DNA of 64,000 nt from Anaerolineales bacterium (GCA_015075625.1 JABTTZ010000002.1:1116001-1180000), one strand, 5' to 3'; positions 35,569-45,102 are shown, counted from the stretch's first letter. The notes: generated from the letters alone by a model not told the origin. Made by a program: numbers and translations.

Positions 35569-36036
35569 TCAGGACGAACGCTTTTTCTTCCCGCGCCGCT
35601 CAGCAAAAAAGCTCACCAGCAGGGCTGCTCCGTCATCGGCAAGGACACCCGCTGTCACCGCAATCCGGTGGTTCAAGCGTTGGTGATTCAAGACCGTCAA
35701 CGCGCCGCCGCACGCGCCCGCTTTGGGGTCGGTTGCCCCATAAACAAGACGCTCCAACCGCGCTAAAACCAGCGCCCCAGCACACATCGCACACGGTTCA
35801 AGCGTCACATAGAGCGTCACCCCGTCCAAGCGCCAATGCTGGATCGCTGCTGCCGCTTGGCGTAGGGCGATCATCTCGGCATGGGCGGTGGGGTCGTGGT
35901 CAATCTCGCGGCGGTTATGCCCCCGCCCAACGACCTGCCCTTCACGCACCGCCACCGCCCCGACGGGGACATCCCCATGTTCGGAGGCAAGCGCGGCTTC
36001 CGCCAATGCCAGACGCATCCAACCCGCGTCGTCCAT
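35569..36036 (-). CDS. tadA: tRNA-specific adenosine deaminase
   Basis: A 155-residue cytidine-deaminase-fold enzyme that converts A34 to inosine in tRNA-Arg. Zinc and catalytic motifs: PTAHAEMIALRQAA (HAE) and VTLEPCAMCAGALVLAR (PCxxC). N-terminus WMRLALAEAALASEHGDVPV is typical. The frame is open to 36114, but family similarity begins at the ATG at 36036. It lies next to the tRNA-Ser gene and upstream of a MITE-like repeat. Confidence 0.93.
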   Translation of the reverse strand: MDDAGWMRLALAEAALASEHGDVPVGAVAVREGQVVGRGHNRREIDHDPTAHAEMIALRQAAAAIQHWRLDGVTLYVTLEPCAMCAGALVLARLERLVYGATDPKAGACGGALTVLNHQRLNHRIAVTAGVLADDGAALLVSFFAERRGKKKRSS

Positions 36037-36136
36037 GAACAGTGAGTGTAGCACAGGGGAGGCGCTCTGTGAAGAGTCAGATCGTTGGAAGGGAAAGCGG
36101 GCGATTGACTCCAATGAGAAGGGGTGCTACCCTGTA

Positions 36137-36273
36137 ACTCACCTTACGCAGTTGGGTTTGTTCACCCCGTATTCGTCGAAAGGGGCAGTTTGAGGGGGCT
36201 TCCCCCTCAAAAAAGTGCATTCCCCCTCTCCCGCCAGGGGGGTAGGGGGTGAGGGTCTGTGCCTAAGGTGAGT
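36137..36273. mobile_element. MITE-like repeat, copy 2
   Basis: A second copy of the element at 19521, in the same orientation, nearly identical over its length except for a 9-base deletion in the right-hand hairpin and a few substitutions (137 bp). The inverted ends ACTCACC...GGTGAGT are kept. No clear target duplication flanks it. It sits just before rsgA. Confidence 0.7.
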
Positions 36274-36334
36274 AATTATCGGCAACATTCGCCCGTTGAC
36301 TCGGATCGTCTATCCTTATAAGGACACCTTGCCT

Positions 36335-37288
36335 ATGCGTGATATTTCAGGACTCGTGGTCAAGACTCACAGTGGCTATTACACTGTTCAGGTGGGTGGC
36401 ACTCGCCTTGTGTGCCATCTGCGGGGGACGCTGAAACAAGCAGCAAAAAAAACCGAATTATGTGTCATTGGGGATCGTGTCCTCGTTGAGTTCACCGAGA
36501 CGGATATGCTCAGTGGGGAACAACGCGGGGTGATCACCCGCATCCTTCCCCGCGAACGCCTTCTCTCCCGTGTTGAACCCTCTGCCTATGCCGGGAAAAG
36601 TACCGAGCGCGAACAGATCATCATCGCTAACCCCGATCAGGCTGTCTTTGTTTTTGCCGCGCAGCAGCCCGAACCAAACACCCGCTTGGTAGATCGCTTC
36701 CTTGTTGCCGCCGAAAAAGCTGCCCTTCCAGACATTGCCCTTGTTCTCAACAAAATTGATGCCGTCAGCGAGGCACACGCCCGGTCACTGTTCGGTATCT
36801 ATGAGCGGATCGGCTACCCTGTTCATTATGTCAGCGCCCTAAGCAGGGTGGGTATTGAGCCTTTGCGAAAGCGCCTGCAAGGGAAAATTAGCGTGTTCAC
36901 GGGACCCTCTGGGGTGGGCAAAAGCAGCTTGCTCAACGCCATTCAAGGCGGCTTAGGGCAGGCAGTCGGCGCGGTGAGCGAGCGGCTGACGAAAGGAAAA
37001 CACACCACCCGCAACGCTGAGATGTTCCCCCTTGAAGGGGGCGGCTATGTGGCGGATACCCCCGGACTGCGCAGCCTTGCTCCATGGGATGTTGAACCCG
37101 GCGAATTGGATGCTTACTTTCCCGAATTTCGCCCATACATCCCCAATTGTGCCTTCAACGACTGCACCCATGTCCACGAGCCTGGGTGCGCCGTGCGCCT
37201 TGCCCTTGAATCGGGTAAGATTGATCCAGCGCGGCATGACAGCTACTGCCGGCTGCGTGCCGACTTGGAATCACAATATATCTATTGA
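36335..37288 (+). CDS. rsgA: Ribosome small subunit-dependent GTPase A
   Basis: A 317-residue circularly permuted GTPase that helps late 30S maturation. An N-terminal OB fold precedes the G domain with G4 LNKID before G1 FTGPSGVGKSSLLNAI and G3 DTPGLRSLAPW, the permuted order that marks RsgA. The C-terminal zinc site is CAFNDCTHVHEPGCAV. The ATG at 36335 has AAGGA 10 nt upstream. It is followed by rimI 25 bases on, a plausible ribosome-related pair. Confidence 0.95.
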   Translation: MRDISGLVVKTHSGYYTVQVGGTRLVCHLRGTLKQAAKKTELCVIGDRVLVEFTETDMLSGEQRGVITRILPRERLLSRVEPSAYAGKSTEREQIIIANPDQAVFVFAAQQPEPNTRLVDRFLVAAEKAALPDIALVLNKIDAVSEAHARSLFGIYERIGYPVHYVSALSRVGIEPLRKRLQGKISVFTGPSGVGKSSLLNAIQGGLGQAVGAVSERLTKGKHTTRNAEMFPLEGGGYVADTPGLRSLAPWDVEPGELDAYFPEFRPYIPNCAFNDCTHVHEPGCAVRLALESGKIDPARHDSYCRLRADLESQYIY

Positions 37289-37313
37289 TGCTAGTAAGTG
37301 ATGGCAATCACCA

Positions 37314-37892
37314 ATGAGCGCGACCACCTCCGTTGAGACGCCCTTGTATGTTCTGCGCCGGATGCACTTGGCGGATGTGCCACAGGTGGCGGCGCTGGAC
37401 GCTATCTGTTTTTCCGCCCCATGGACGGCGCAGGCATATACCTTTGAGATTAGCGACAACCCGCACGCCTATATGATCGCCCTCGTCACGCCATCCGCCA
37501 TTCCCAATCAGAGCGAGGTGGTCATTGGTTATGGAGGGATGTGGCTGATCGAAGGGGAGGCACACATCAGCACGATTGCCGTTCGCCCGGCGGATCAGGG
37601 TAAGGGTTTAGGGGATGTTCTACTCATTGCCATGCTGCGGCGGGCGTTGACACAGCGGGCGGCGTATGCCATTCTAGAGGTGCGCGTGGGCAATGCGACG
37701 GCAATTGCCCTCTACCACAAGCACGAATTCGTCATTGTGGGGCGGCAGAAAAACTACTACCGCGAGACGGGCGAAGATGCTTACCTGATGCACCTTGCCC
37801 CGCTAAATGATGCCTATCATGCGCGGTTGATCGAACGGCAAACACGCCTTGCCGCCCGCCTTGCCTATCGGGATGATTTATCCGCCGGATAA
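37314..37892 (+). CDS. rimI: GNAT acetyltransferase, RimI-like (ribosomal S18 alanine N-acetyltransferase)
   Basis: A 192-residue GNAT protein. The acetyl-CoA motif reads ISTIAVRPADQGKGLGDVLL, preceded by VIGYGGMWLIEGEAHI and followed by LEVRVGNATAIALYHKHEFV and KNYYRETGEDAYLM, which is the RimI pattern. RimI acetylates the N-terminal alanine of ribosomal protein S18. RimI-type genes often sit with tsaB/tsaD; here tsaD is 9 kb away. Confidence 0.88.
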   Translation: MSATTSVETPLYVLRRMHLADVPQVAALDAICFSAPWTAQAYTFEISDNPHAYMIALVTPSAIPNQSEVVIGYGGMWLIEGEAHISTIAVRPADQGKGLGDVLLIAMLRRALTQRAAYAILEVRVGNATAIALYHKHEFVIVGRQKNYYRETGEDAYLMHLAPLNDAYHARLIERQTRLAARLAYRDDLSAG

Positions 37893-38068
37893 GCAATTCC
37901 TCCCACTACTCAGCGGTCTTGCCTGTTTCTTCCCCACCTCTGAACGGTAAACGAGGGGATGGACAATTGCCATGCACAGATCGTCATGACAAACACACCT
38001 TTAAGTACCACGATTCCTGTGCGAATCAGCGATACAATCTCACCTCACCACAAACAAAGGAAAATGGT

Positions 38069-39706
38069 ATGTCCGAGAAACAATGGCTATGGTGGCAGAC
38101 GGGCGTTATCTACCAGATTTACCCGCGCTCATTTATGGATTCGAACAAGGATGGCATTGGCGATATTCCGGGGATCATCAGCCGCTTGGATTACCTAAAA
38201 AGGTTGGGCATTGATGCGATCTGGCTCTCGCCATTTTACCCCTCCCCCCAAGCCGATTTTGGCTACGATGTTGCCGATTATTGCGATGTTGATCCGCAGT
38301 TTGGCACGCTTGCCGATTTTGATCGCCTAGTTGACGAAGCGCACAAGCGCGATCTACGTATCGTTGTTGATTACGTCCCCAACCATAGCTCCGACCAACA
38401 CCCCTGGTTTTTGGAATCGCGGCAGTCCCGGACGAATCCGAAGGCGGATTGGTACGTGTGGGCAGACCCCAAAGCGGATGGCTCGCCCCCCAACAACTGG
38501 CTTGGGCATTTCGGCGGTTCGGCGTGGGACTATGCCCCCGAACGTGGGCAGTTCTACCTTCATTCCTTCCTAAAAGAACAGCCCGATCTGAACTGGCGCA
38601 ATCCGGCGGTGAAAGAGGCGATGCTCAATGCCCTCCGCTTTTGGCTAGAGCGCGGCGTCGATGGCTTTCGGATCGATGTGGCGCATTTCATCATGAAAGA
38701 CCCCGAAATGCGCGATAACCCGCTGAACCCCACCGCTGAGGGCAACCCGTACAAACCGCTGGGTGAATATGACAGCCTGATCCACCTCTATGATAAGGGT
38801 CACCCCGATGTTCACGCCGTCTACCGCGAGATGCGGGCGCTGCTGGATTCCTACAGCGCGAAGCGTCCGCGCTATTCGGTGGGGGAAATCCACATCTTCG
38901 ATTGGGACGAATGGGCGCAGTATTACGGTAAAAACCTTGATGAACTGCATATGCCCTTCAATTTTGGGCTGGTGAACATCGATTGGAAGGCGTCGGCAGT
39001 TCGGACGATGGTGGACAGCGTAGAAGGGGCGCTCAAACGGCTGAACCCCGACGCTTGGTCAAATTACGTCCTCGGCAACCACGATGAACACCGCATCGCC
39101 TCGCGGCGGGGGGTGGGGCAGGCACGCATGGCGATGACCCTCCTCCTCACGCTGCGGGGGACGCCCACGATTTACTATGGCGACGAACTAGGGATGCTTG
39201 ATGGTGTGATCCCCCCGGAGAAGGAACAAGACCCCTGGGGGCTGCGAATGCCCGGTTTGGGCTTGGGGCGTGACCCCGAACGGACGCCGATGCAGTGGGA
39301 CACCTCGCCCAATGCGGGGTTCACCGCGCCGGAGGCTGACCCCTGGCTGCCCACCAGCCCCAATACAGGGACGATCAGCGTTGCCGCCCAAGAAGGCGAT
39401 GACCGTTCGATGTTGACGCTGACGAAAACACTGCTCTCCCTGCGGCGCGGCTCAGAGGCGCTGACGAAGGGCGTTTATACTCCGCTGGATGGCTTGCCCG
39501 ATGGGGTGTTCGGCTACCTCCGCGCTTATGGCGAGGAACGCCGCCTGATCCTGCTCAATTTCACAGGGGAGGACGTGGCGATCAATCTGCCAGCGTTCCC
39601 AACGGCAGCGCTCATCCTCAGTTCGTTCTTGGATCGCAAAGAGGGGGCGGTTGACCTCACCGTGTTCGCCTTGCGTGGGGATGAAGGGGTGATCCTGACG
39701 GTGTGA
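38069..39706 (+). CDS. GH13 alpha-glucosidase (oligo-1,6-glucosidase-like)
   Basis: A 545-residue cytoplasmic GH13 enzyme. Conserved regions: DYVPNHSSDQHPWF, DGFRIDVAHFIMKD (nucleophile Asp), YSVGEIHIFDWDEW (acid/base Glu) and NYVLGNHDEHRIAS (third acidic residue), with an N-terminal WWQTGVIYQIYPRSFMDSNK. This is the alpha-glucosidase/trehalose-type subfamily (GH13_31-like), so hydrolysis of short alpha-glucosides is expected. The ATG at 38069 has AAAGG 9-10 nt upstream; the open frame before it has no family character. It stands alone, with no sugar transporter nearby. Confidence 0.93.
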   Translation: MSEKQWLWWQTGVIYQIYPRSFMDSNKDGIGDIPGIISRLDYLKRLGIDAIWLSPFYPSPQADFGYDVADYCDVDPQFGTLADFDRLVDEAHKRDLRIVVDYVPNHSSDQHPWFLESRQSRTNPKADWYVWADPKADGSPPNNWLGHFGGSAWDYAPERGQFYLHSFLKEQPDLNWRNPAVKEAMLNALRFWLERGVDGFRIDVAHFIMKDPEMRDNPLNPTAEGNPYKPLGEYDSLIHLYDKGHPDVHAVYREMRALLDSYSAKRPRYSVGEIHIFDWDEWAQYYGKNLDELHMPFNFGLVNIDWKASAVRTMVDSVEGALKRLNPDAWSNYVLGNHDEHRIASRRGVGQARMAMTLLLTLRGTPTIYYGDELGMLDGVIPPEKEQDPWGLRMPGLGLGRDPERTPMQWDTSPNAGFTAPEADPWLPTSPNTGTISVAAQEGDDRSMLTLTKTLLSLRRGSEALTKGVYTPLDGLPDGVFGYLRAYGEERRLILLNFTGEDVAINLPAFPTAALILSSFLDRKEGAVDLTVFALRGDEGVILTV

Positions 39707-39710
39707 TGTT

Positions 39711-39858
39711 TCTTCCTCTTGGGGCGGCGCGGGGCTTTAGCCCCGCGCTAGGAGTAATCATCCCTTTGGGGCTTGGAAAGACAAACCACCCTGAGCTAAC
39801 CTCTTGCCTTCAAGCCCCAACGGGGCGGTCAGCCTCAGCCCGCTGCTTTAGCGGCGGG
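39711..39858. repeat. REP-like palindromic repeat cluster, copy 2 (inverted)
   Basis: Between the convergent GH13 and DUF3048 genes lie several hairpins: GGGGCTTTAGCCCCG-type near 39727, GGGGCTTGG near 39770, CAAGCCCCAACGGGGCGG near 39810 and CCCGCTGCTTTAGCGGCGGG at 39839-39858. The last is the reverse complement of the palindrome at 21143, and the CAAGCCCC module pairs with the one near 21176. A dispersed extragenic palindrome family, possibly also serving as a terminator here. Confidence 0.55.
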
Positions 39859-39869
39859 CAAGGTCGCCC

Positions 39870-41405
39870 CTATTTTCCGAGCATCCCGACCACTTGCGGG
39901 GTTGCCGTTGGTGTGCCGGTGATCACGGGCGGAATCAGGTTAGAATTTCCGCCGCGTGGGATGCCACCATTAAACTGAGCGGTGGCGGCGCTTGCGGTAC
40001 TGGTCATGTTGGCAATGGGCGCTTGCTGGGTGAGAACTTCCGGCGAATATTGGGGCGCTTTTTGCGTGGCAATACCCACCGCAACCGTCGCCGTTGCGTT
40101 CACATCGGCATAGGTGTAATCAACCTTCACGCCGTACATATCACAGCAGCGGACGACCTCAATCCATGTTTTGCCCGGCTTCAGGTGGATCGGGCTGCGA
40201 TTGGCATCGTTGTTGTAGAAGCCAATCGAACCGCGTTCACGGTTGCGCCGAATCCAAATCCCCTGATACCAGCGCCCATCGCGGAAAACCCACGCTTTTT
40301 CATCGCCCCACAGTTGGATTTCCACCGTCTTTGCCCCGCTCTCGCTCTCATACACATCGGGGCGATCCACATGAATCGCTTGGACGATCACGATGTTGTC
40401 GAAGGCGAGTTGATCGCCGGTGAGGGCGTCGATATGCGGAATGCCCGTGTTCCAGCGGTAATATTTGCCGTCGTTGGGATTGTATTGCCAGCGAGCATCC
40501 TGATCGCCATACCACTTGATGGCAATGTCGTTGATATATTTGTCGGTGAGATCGGGCGTGTCGTCAAAAGCGAAGCCACGTGCGGGAAAGCCCTCATTGA
40601 TCCCGCGTCGATCTGCCACCTCCCACATCTGAAAGGCATTTCCATACAGAGTATGCTCAAAGGGCAAACCCGCTTTGGGGAAACGGCAGAAGGGGGGGCA
40701 GTTATCGCCAAACTGGGGGGTGAGCGTCCAGCGTTTCCAGACTGCCTCCCCAATCATCGCTTTAATGTTGTCGTTCACGCCGCTGTAAGCAAAAAGCGCC
40801 TGATACATAACGACCAGTTCAAGGTCTAGCAAACGCCCGCTGCGGACGGGTCCGATATGTTCCACCCCTTCGCTGCGGTAGATAGCCGCAAAGCGGGTAA
40901 CGCCCCCTTCCACCTCGTATTCATAGACGACATCGGCAAAGCTGACGCCGCTCTGGGGGCGGACAATTGCCGGATAGTTGGAGACTTTGACAATCAGGGT
41001 GCGGCGGTTTTGCGCCTCAACGCTCGGAAAGGGCAGCCCGGTGAGCGAATTAAAGCCCTCTGGGTAGGTGACCGGTCCTATCGTCGTCGGCGTGGGGGAG
41101 GGGGTGTAGGTGGGCGACGGGGTGAGCGTCGGGGTGTTCGAGGGCGTTAGAGTGAGGGTGGGTGTTGCCGTCGGCGTGACGGGCGTGCTGGTGGGGCGTT
41201 TCGTGTTCGTCGGCAGCAGCGTCGGGCGCTTTGTGTTCGTTGGCGGCGCTTGCCCGCTGGCAGTCTCGGCGGTTAAGAACGACAGAAGGGAAAGACCCAG
41301 TAGGACAAGGAAAAGACCCGCTGCCAGCGCAGCGCGTCCAGTGTGACGTTTGTGAAACACCGTGAGCGACACTCCAAATTTCCGGTAGAGGAAAAACCGC
41401 GCCAT
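39870..41405 (-). CDS. DUF3048 (YerB-like) extracellular protein with Thr/Pro linker
   Basis: A 511-residue exported protein. An N-terminal span (~26-46) is followed by a Thr/Pro linker (~55-112; TPSNTPTLTPSPTYTPSPTP). The rest is DUF3048: NSLTGLPFPSVEAQNRRTLI, GVSFADVVYEYEVEGGVTRF, EHIGPVRSGRLLDLELVVMY and later the C-terminal DUF3048_C part (RSPIHLKPGKTWIEVVRCC). The YerB family is widespread in Gram-positives and Chloroflexota; a cell-envelope role is assumed, but no activity is established. It is convergent with the GH13 gene. Confidence 0.88.
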   Translation of the reverse strand: MARFFLYRKFGVSLTVFHKRHTGRAALAAGLFLVLLGLSLLSFLTAETASGQAPPTNTKRPTLLPTNTKRPTSTPVTPTATPTLTLTPSNTPTLTPSPTYTPSPTPTTIGPVTYPEGFNSLTGLPFPSVEAQNRRTLIVKVSNYPAIVRPQSGVSFADVVYEYEVEGGVTRFAAIYRSEGVEHIGPVRSGRLLDLELVVMYQALFAYSGVNDNIKAMIGEAVWKRWTLTPQFGDNCPPFCRFPKAGLPFEHTLYGNAFQMWEVADRRGINEGFPARGFAFDDTPDLTDKYINDIAIKWYGDQDARWQYNPNDGKYYRWNTGIPHIDALTGDQLAFDNIVIVQAIHVDRPDVYESESGAKTVEIQLWGDEKAWVFRDGRWYQGIWIRRNRERGSIGFYNNDANRSPIHLKPGKTWIEVVRCCDMYGVKVDYTYADVNATATVAVGIATQKAPQYSPEVLTQQAPIANMTSTASAATAQFNGGIPRGGNSNLIPPVITGTPTATPQVVGMLGK

Positions 41406-41524
41406 GATAGCGTCAGAATCGGCTTTTGACGAGTGCCGTTTACCCTACGCTCACCCTTCTTGCTTGTTTTAATCCTTTGGGGGAGGGCGGCTATGATTCT
41501 GGGCGCATATAATGCGCCCCTCCC

Positions 41525-43837
41525 CTACCCGCCGGCGATCCCCCGCAGTTTCCCGCCAATCCAGCGGAAAAAATCGGGCAGGAAGGCAAAGAAGGCAATC
41601 ACCACGCCCATAAAGAGGGCGAAATAAAGCGGCTGGTTGGGCGATTCTTCCACAAAGTAAATGAGCGGGACGAAAATATCGCCGCGCAGCATTGCCTCAT
41701 GAGAGGCATAAAGCGCCGCTGCCACCCCGACCATCCCGCCAGCGGCACGTGCCAAACTCCAGCGGGTTAGCCCAGAGAGCAGAGCGAAGCCGCCAATGAA
41801 GCCGACAGAGGTGGTTAAGAACCACGCCCAACTATCCATTTCCTCTGGATCGAAATAGTAGTAGCGGCGGAGGATGTAAAAGGCAAGGACAGCCACCACC
41901 CCGCCGAGGATCACGCCGAGCGCCGTCCGTGCGAGGCGATTCCACGCCCGCAGACGCGCTGGAATTTCCGCCGCCAAGAGGATCGCCACGCCAAAGAGCG
42001 CCCCATAGAGCGCCCCGCTTGCCAAGCCGTTGCCCACTGCTTGGGCAAAGAGCAGTTGGCGCGATTCGGGCGTGCCATATTGCAGCGTTTGGACGATTGC
42101 CCACGCCACAATAAAGCCCCCTGAGGCGCTGAGCCAACGCCCCAACAAGCCGCGCTGGAAAAACTGCCGAAGGCTGACAGCGGCGAACACCCGTCCGCGC
42201 ACCCCGCTGGCGATCCCGCTAGGGAGGTGCGGCGTGAGGTCACGGATGATCGTCAGCGCCTCGAACGCGGCAGGCTTTCCTTCCGTGGTGGCGGCGGCAA
42301 TAGCGCGGCTGGCGCTGGCTGAGCGGAGCGAGGCAATAGCACGGGCAGCCGTCCGGCGCACCGCCGCATCGGGGTCTTTTACGGCAAGGTCGGCAAGAAC
42401 CTGATCAATCTCTGGGGTGTAGGCTGCCTCGCGCCATGTTTTTGCCTCACCCGCCCGCCGCCGAAGCAGTTCAATTCCGGCAAGGCGCACCGATGGCTCT
42501 GGCTCTTTGGCGATGATGGTCGCCGTCCGAATGGGGATGGCGGGGGGGGATGAATCGGGCAATAAGGCAAGACATTCCAAAGCGCGAAGGCGGGCGGCGG
42601 GAAGATCGCTGCTGAGCGATTGGAGGGCAACCATCCGCCGATCTGCCGTTGTACCGCCCTCGCCCCACCAATAATCAAGGTTAAAGCCATACTCTAATGC
42701 CCCGCGCAGCATGAGCCGCCGTGCCGAGTCGCTCAGTTCGATACCAATCTCGTCGCCCATGCGGTAAAAGGAATCGGCGTATTTGAAATCTTCCTCGTAG
42801 AAACGGAAACGCCCCGCGCCATCCGCCCAACGAGTGAGCGCTTCATCCACGATCCGCACGGCGTCGATGGAGGCTTGCATCGCTGGATCGTCGGTAGGGA
42901 GCATCATGATCAAGCCGTCATCATCAAGGACGCTTGTTACGTCAAAGGCAAGCCCTTCGCCTTGAATTTCCAACATGGCGACATCGGCTTGGGCGTCGCG
43001 TAGGGCTTGGATGGTCGCCATTGCCGATTCGTAGCGCTCGCTTTTGTTCAACGCCGTCGCCCGCCGCAAAACATTGGCAATCGGCTCACTGAGGTATGAC
43101 GGAATGGGGAGCGGTTCGCGGCGGGTTAGCTGAGCGATATTCCAATGTTCGCTGCCAATGCGGGGGACGCTGCCGGTGAACAATTCGTAGAGCAAAATCC
43201 CGAAGGCGTAGAGGTCGGCGTAGTGATCAACGGGTTCGCTGCGCAGTTGTTCAGGCGCCATGTACGCCAAAGTCCCTGACGCGCTGCCAGATGAGGCATC
43301 GCCAGAGGTGACGGAAAGCCCGAAATCGGCAAGGTAGGGGCGGTTTTGCCCATCAAGGAGGATGTTCACGCTTTTAATATCGCGGTGAACGATGCGCCGT
43401 TCGTGCGCCATGTCCAGCGCGTCTGCCAGCGGCTCTAGCAATTTGATGACGCGGGGGAGGTCAAGGGGGTGTTTGTCAATCAGCTTGCGCAGCGTGCCGC
43501 CGGGCATGTAGCGCATGATGATATACAGCCAGTCATCTTTTTGTCCAAAACTATAGACAGGAAGAATGTAAGGATGTTCCAATTCCGCGATAATTTTTGC
43601 CTCGCTGCGAAAGCGGAGCGCCTGTTCATCAGCGCTGACAGTGGCAGCCGAACTGCCCGCCGCCGTGCCGCTCGCGCTGCCCTCACTCCCCCCCACCAGC
43701 GGGGCAAGTAGGCTGATCGTTTTGACCGCGACAATCCGTTTCAGTTGGTCGTCTTCGGCTGACCAAACAGCGGCTTGCCCGCCCTGCCCGATTTGTTCAA
43801 GCAGCGTGTAATGTTCAATGCGATCACCGGGTTTCAT
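41525..43837 (-). CDS. Ser/Thr protein kinase with HEAT-like repeats and C-terminal membrane domain
   Basis: A 770-residue Hanks-type kinase. Kinase domain (~9-275): GQGGQAAVWSAEDDQLKRIV (Gly loop and Lys), VHRDIKSVNILLDGQNRPYL, ADFGLSVTSG, APEQLRSEPV. Residues ~420-540 look like HEAT/armadillo helices (VRLAGIELLRRRAGEAKT, DAAVRRTAARAIASL). The last ~200 residues have five or six membrane spans. So a cytoplasmic kinase is tethered at its C-terminus, unlike PknB, whose single span leads to an extracellular sensor. It overlaps the end of thrC by ATGA, so it is co-translated with threonine synthase. Confidence 0.88.
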   Translation of the reverse strand: MKPGDRIEHYTLLEQIGQGGQAAVWSAEDDQLKRIVAVKTISLLAPLVGGSEGSASGTAAGSSAATVSADEQALRFRSEAKIIAELEHPYILPVYSFGQKDDWLYIIMRYMPGGTLRKLIDKHPLDLPRVIKLLEPLADALDMAHERRIVHRDIKSVNILLDGQNRPYLADFGLSVTSGDASSGSASGTLAYMAPEQLRSEPVDHYADLYAFGILLYELFTGSVPRIGSEHWNIAQLTRREPLPIPSYLSEPIANVLRRATALNKSERYESAMATIQALRDAQADVAMLEIQGEGLAFDVTSVLDDDGLIMMLPTDDPAMQASIDAVRIVDEALTRWADGAGRFRFYEEDFKYADSFYRMGDEIGIELSDSARRLMLRGALEYGFNLDYWWGEGGTTADRRMVALQSLSSDLPAARLRALECLALLPDSSPPAIPIRTATIIAKEPEPSVRLAGIELLRRRAGEAKTWREAAYTPEIDQVLADLAVKDPDAAVRRTAARAIASLRSASASRAIAAATTEGKPAAFEALTIIRDLTPHLPSGIASGVRGRVFAAVSLRQFFQRGLLGRWLSASGGFIVAWAIVQTLQYGTPESRQLLFAQAVGNGLASGALYGALFGVAILLAAEIPARLRAWNRLARTALGVILGGVVAVLAFYILRRYYYFDPEEMDSWAWFLTTSVGFIGGFALLSGLTRWSLARAAGGMVGVAAALYASHEAMLRGDIFVPLIYFVEESPNQPLYFALFMGVVIAFFAFLPDFFRWIGGKLRGIAGG

Positions 43838-45102
43838 AAGGGATTTTTCTCCATAGCTTCGCGCACTGCCGCCAATGTTGGTAGGATTGTCTCTGCCTTT
43901 GCGCCCTCGCTTTCCGCGCTGCGTATGGCGCTGGCAATATCCTTCAACCCGCTGCCTGTGATGAGAACGACAACGCGCTCCCCACGCCTGACCATGCCAT
44001 GTTCTAGAGCGTTTTTCAAGCCGGCGTAGGCAGTGGCGGCGGCGGGTTCGGCAAAAACGCCCGTCGCCCGCGCCAAATCGGGAATGGCGGCGAGGATTGC
44101 CGCATCGCTCACCGCCAGATACGCCCCGTTTGTTGCCCGCACCGCACGCATTCCTTTGACGCGATCACGGGGGAAGCCCACCGAGATCGAATCGGCAATG
44201 GTTTTGGGGCGCTCAAGGGGCATGGTCGCCGGATCGCGCCCCGCCTCCCACGCCCGTACAAAGGGGGCGCTGCCCGCTGCTTGAACGCCGATCAGACGGG
44301 GCATGTGATCGATCCAGCCCAGTTGATGAAGGTCGTAAAAGCCTTTGTATTGCCCGGCAATGATGTTCCCATCACCAACACTGACGAGCATGGCATCAGG
44401 GGCGTACCACCCCAACTGTTCGGCAATCTCGAAGGCGGCGGTCTTTTTGCCCTCTGTGGTATAGGGGTTCATCCCTGTGTTGCGGCAGTACCAGCCAAAT
44501 TCGTGGGCAGCTTTCACGCTCAGGTCAAAGGCATCGTCATACGTCCCATCAACAAGGAAGACGCGCGCCCCAAAAATCAGCAATTGGGTCACTTTCGCTT
44601 GGGGGGCAGTCTTGGGGACAAAGATAACCGGACGCAGCCCCACACTGGCACACACACCCGCCAACGCCGCCGCCGCGTTCCCCGAACTTGCCGTCGTAAT
44701 GGCGTCCGCGCCGATCTCCCGCGCCCGTGCGACGACCATCGCGCTGGCACGATCTTTCAGGCTTGCCGTTGGGTTGCGTCCGTCATCTTTTAGCCAAACC
44801 TCCGCCAAGCCGAAGCGCTCTGCCAAACGCGGGGCGGGGACAAGGGGCGTCCACCCCACCGGCAGAGGGGGAATGTAGGTATCATCGATAACGGGCAAGA
44901 GGGGACGATAGCGCCACATTGTCCATTCCTGATGGGCGCTGATCGTCGCTGGCGTCAGATCGCGGCGGAGGGCGGCATAATCATAGACCATATCCAACGC
45001 CCCAACCTCCCCACAAGCGGGGCACGTATAGGGAATTGTATTGGGGGCATAGGTTGCCTTGCAGACGGGGCATTGCAGGTGGCTGAGATAGGAACTCGGC
45101 AT
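43834..45102 (-). CDS. thrC: Threonine synthase
   Basis: A 422-residue PLP enzyme converting O-phosphohomoserine to threonine. A zinc-ribbon-like N-terminus (CPVCKATYAPNTIPYTCPAC) precedes the fold, as in many archaeal and Chloroflexota ThrC proteins. The PLP lysine is in NPTASLKDRASAMVVARA, and SSGNAAAALAGVCASVGLRP follows. A Gly-rich phosphate site is seen in MLVSVGDGNIIAGQYKG. The stop overlaps the kinase start. Divergent from the PfkB gene. Confidence 0.93.
   Translation of the reverse strand: MPSSYLSHLQCPVCKATYAPNTIPYTCPACGEVGALDMVYDYAALRRDLTPATISAHQEWTMWRYRPLLPVIDDTYIPPLPVGWTPLVPAPRLAERFGLAEVWLKDDGRNPTASLKDRASAMVVARAREIGADAITTASSGNAAAALAGVCASVGLRPVIFVPKTAPQAKVTQLLIFGARVFLVDGTYDDAFDLSVKAAHEFGWYCRNTGMNPYTTEGKKTAAFEIAEQLGWYAPDAMLVSVGDGNIIAGQYKGFYDLHQLGWIDHMPRLIGVQAAGSAPFVRAWEAGRDPATMPLERPKTIADSISVGFPRDRVKGMRAVRATNGAYLAVSDAAILAAIPDLARATGVFAEPAAATAYAGLKNALEHGMVRRGERVVVLITGSGLKDIASAIRSAESEGAKAETILPTLAAVREAMEKNPL

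Noticed and set aside
39894-40829. Rightward 311-residue open frame
   Set aside because: Antisense to the DUF3048 gene; no start signals and no recognisable family.
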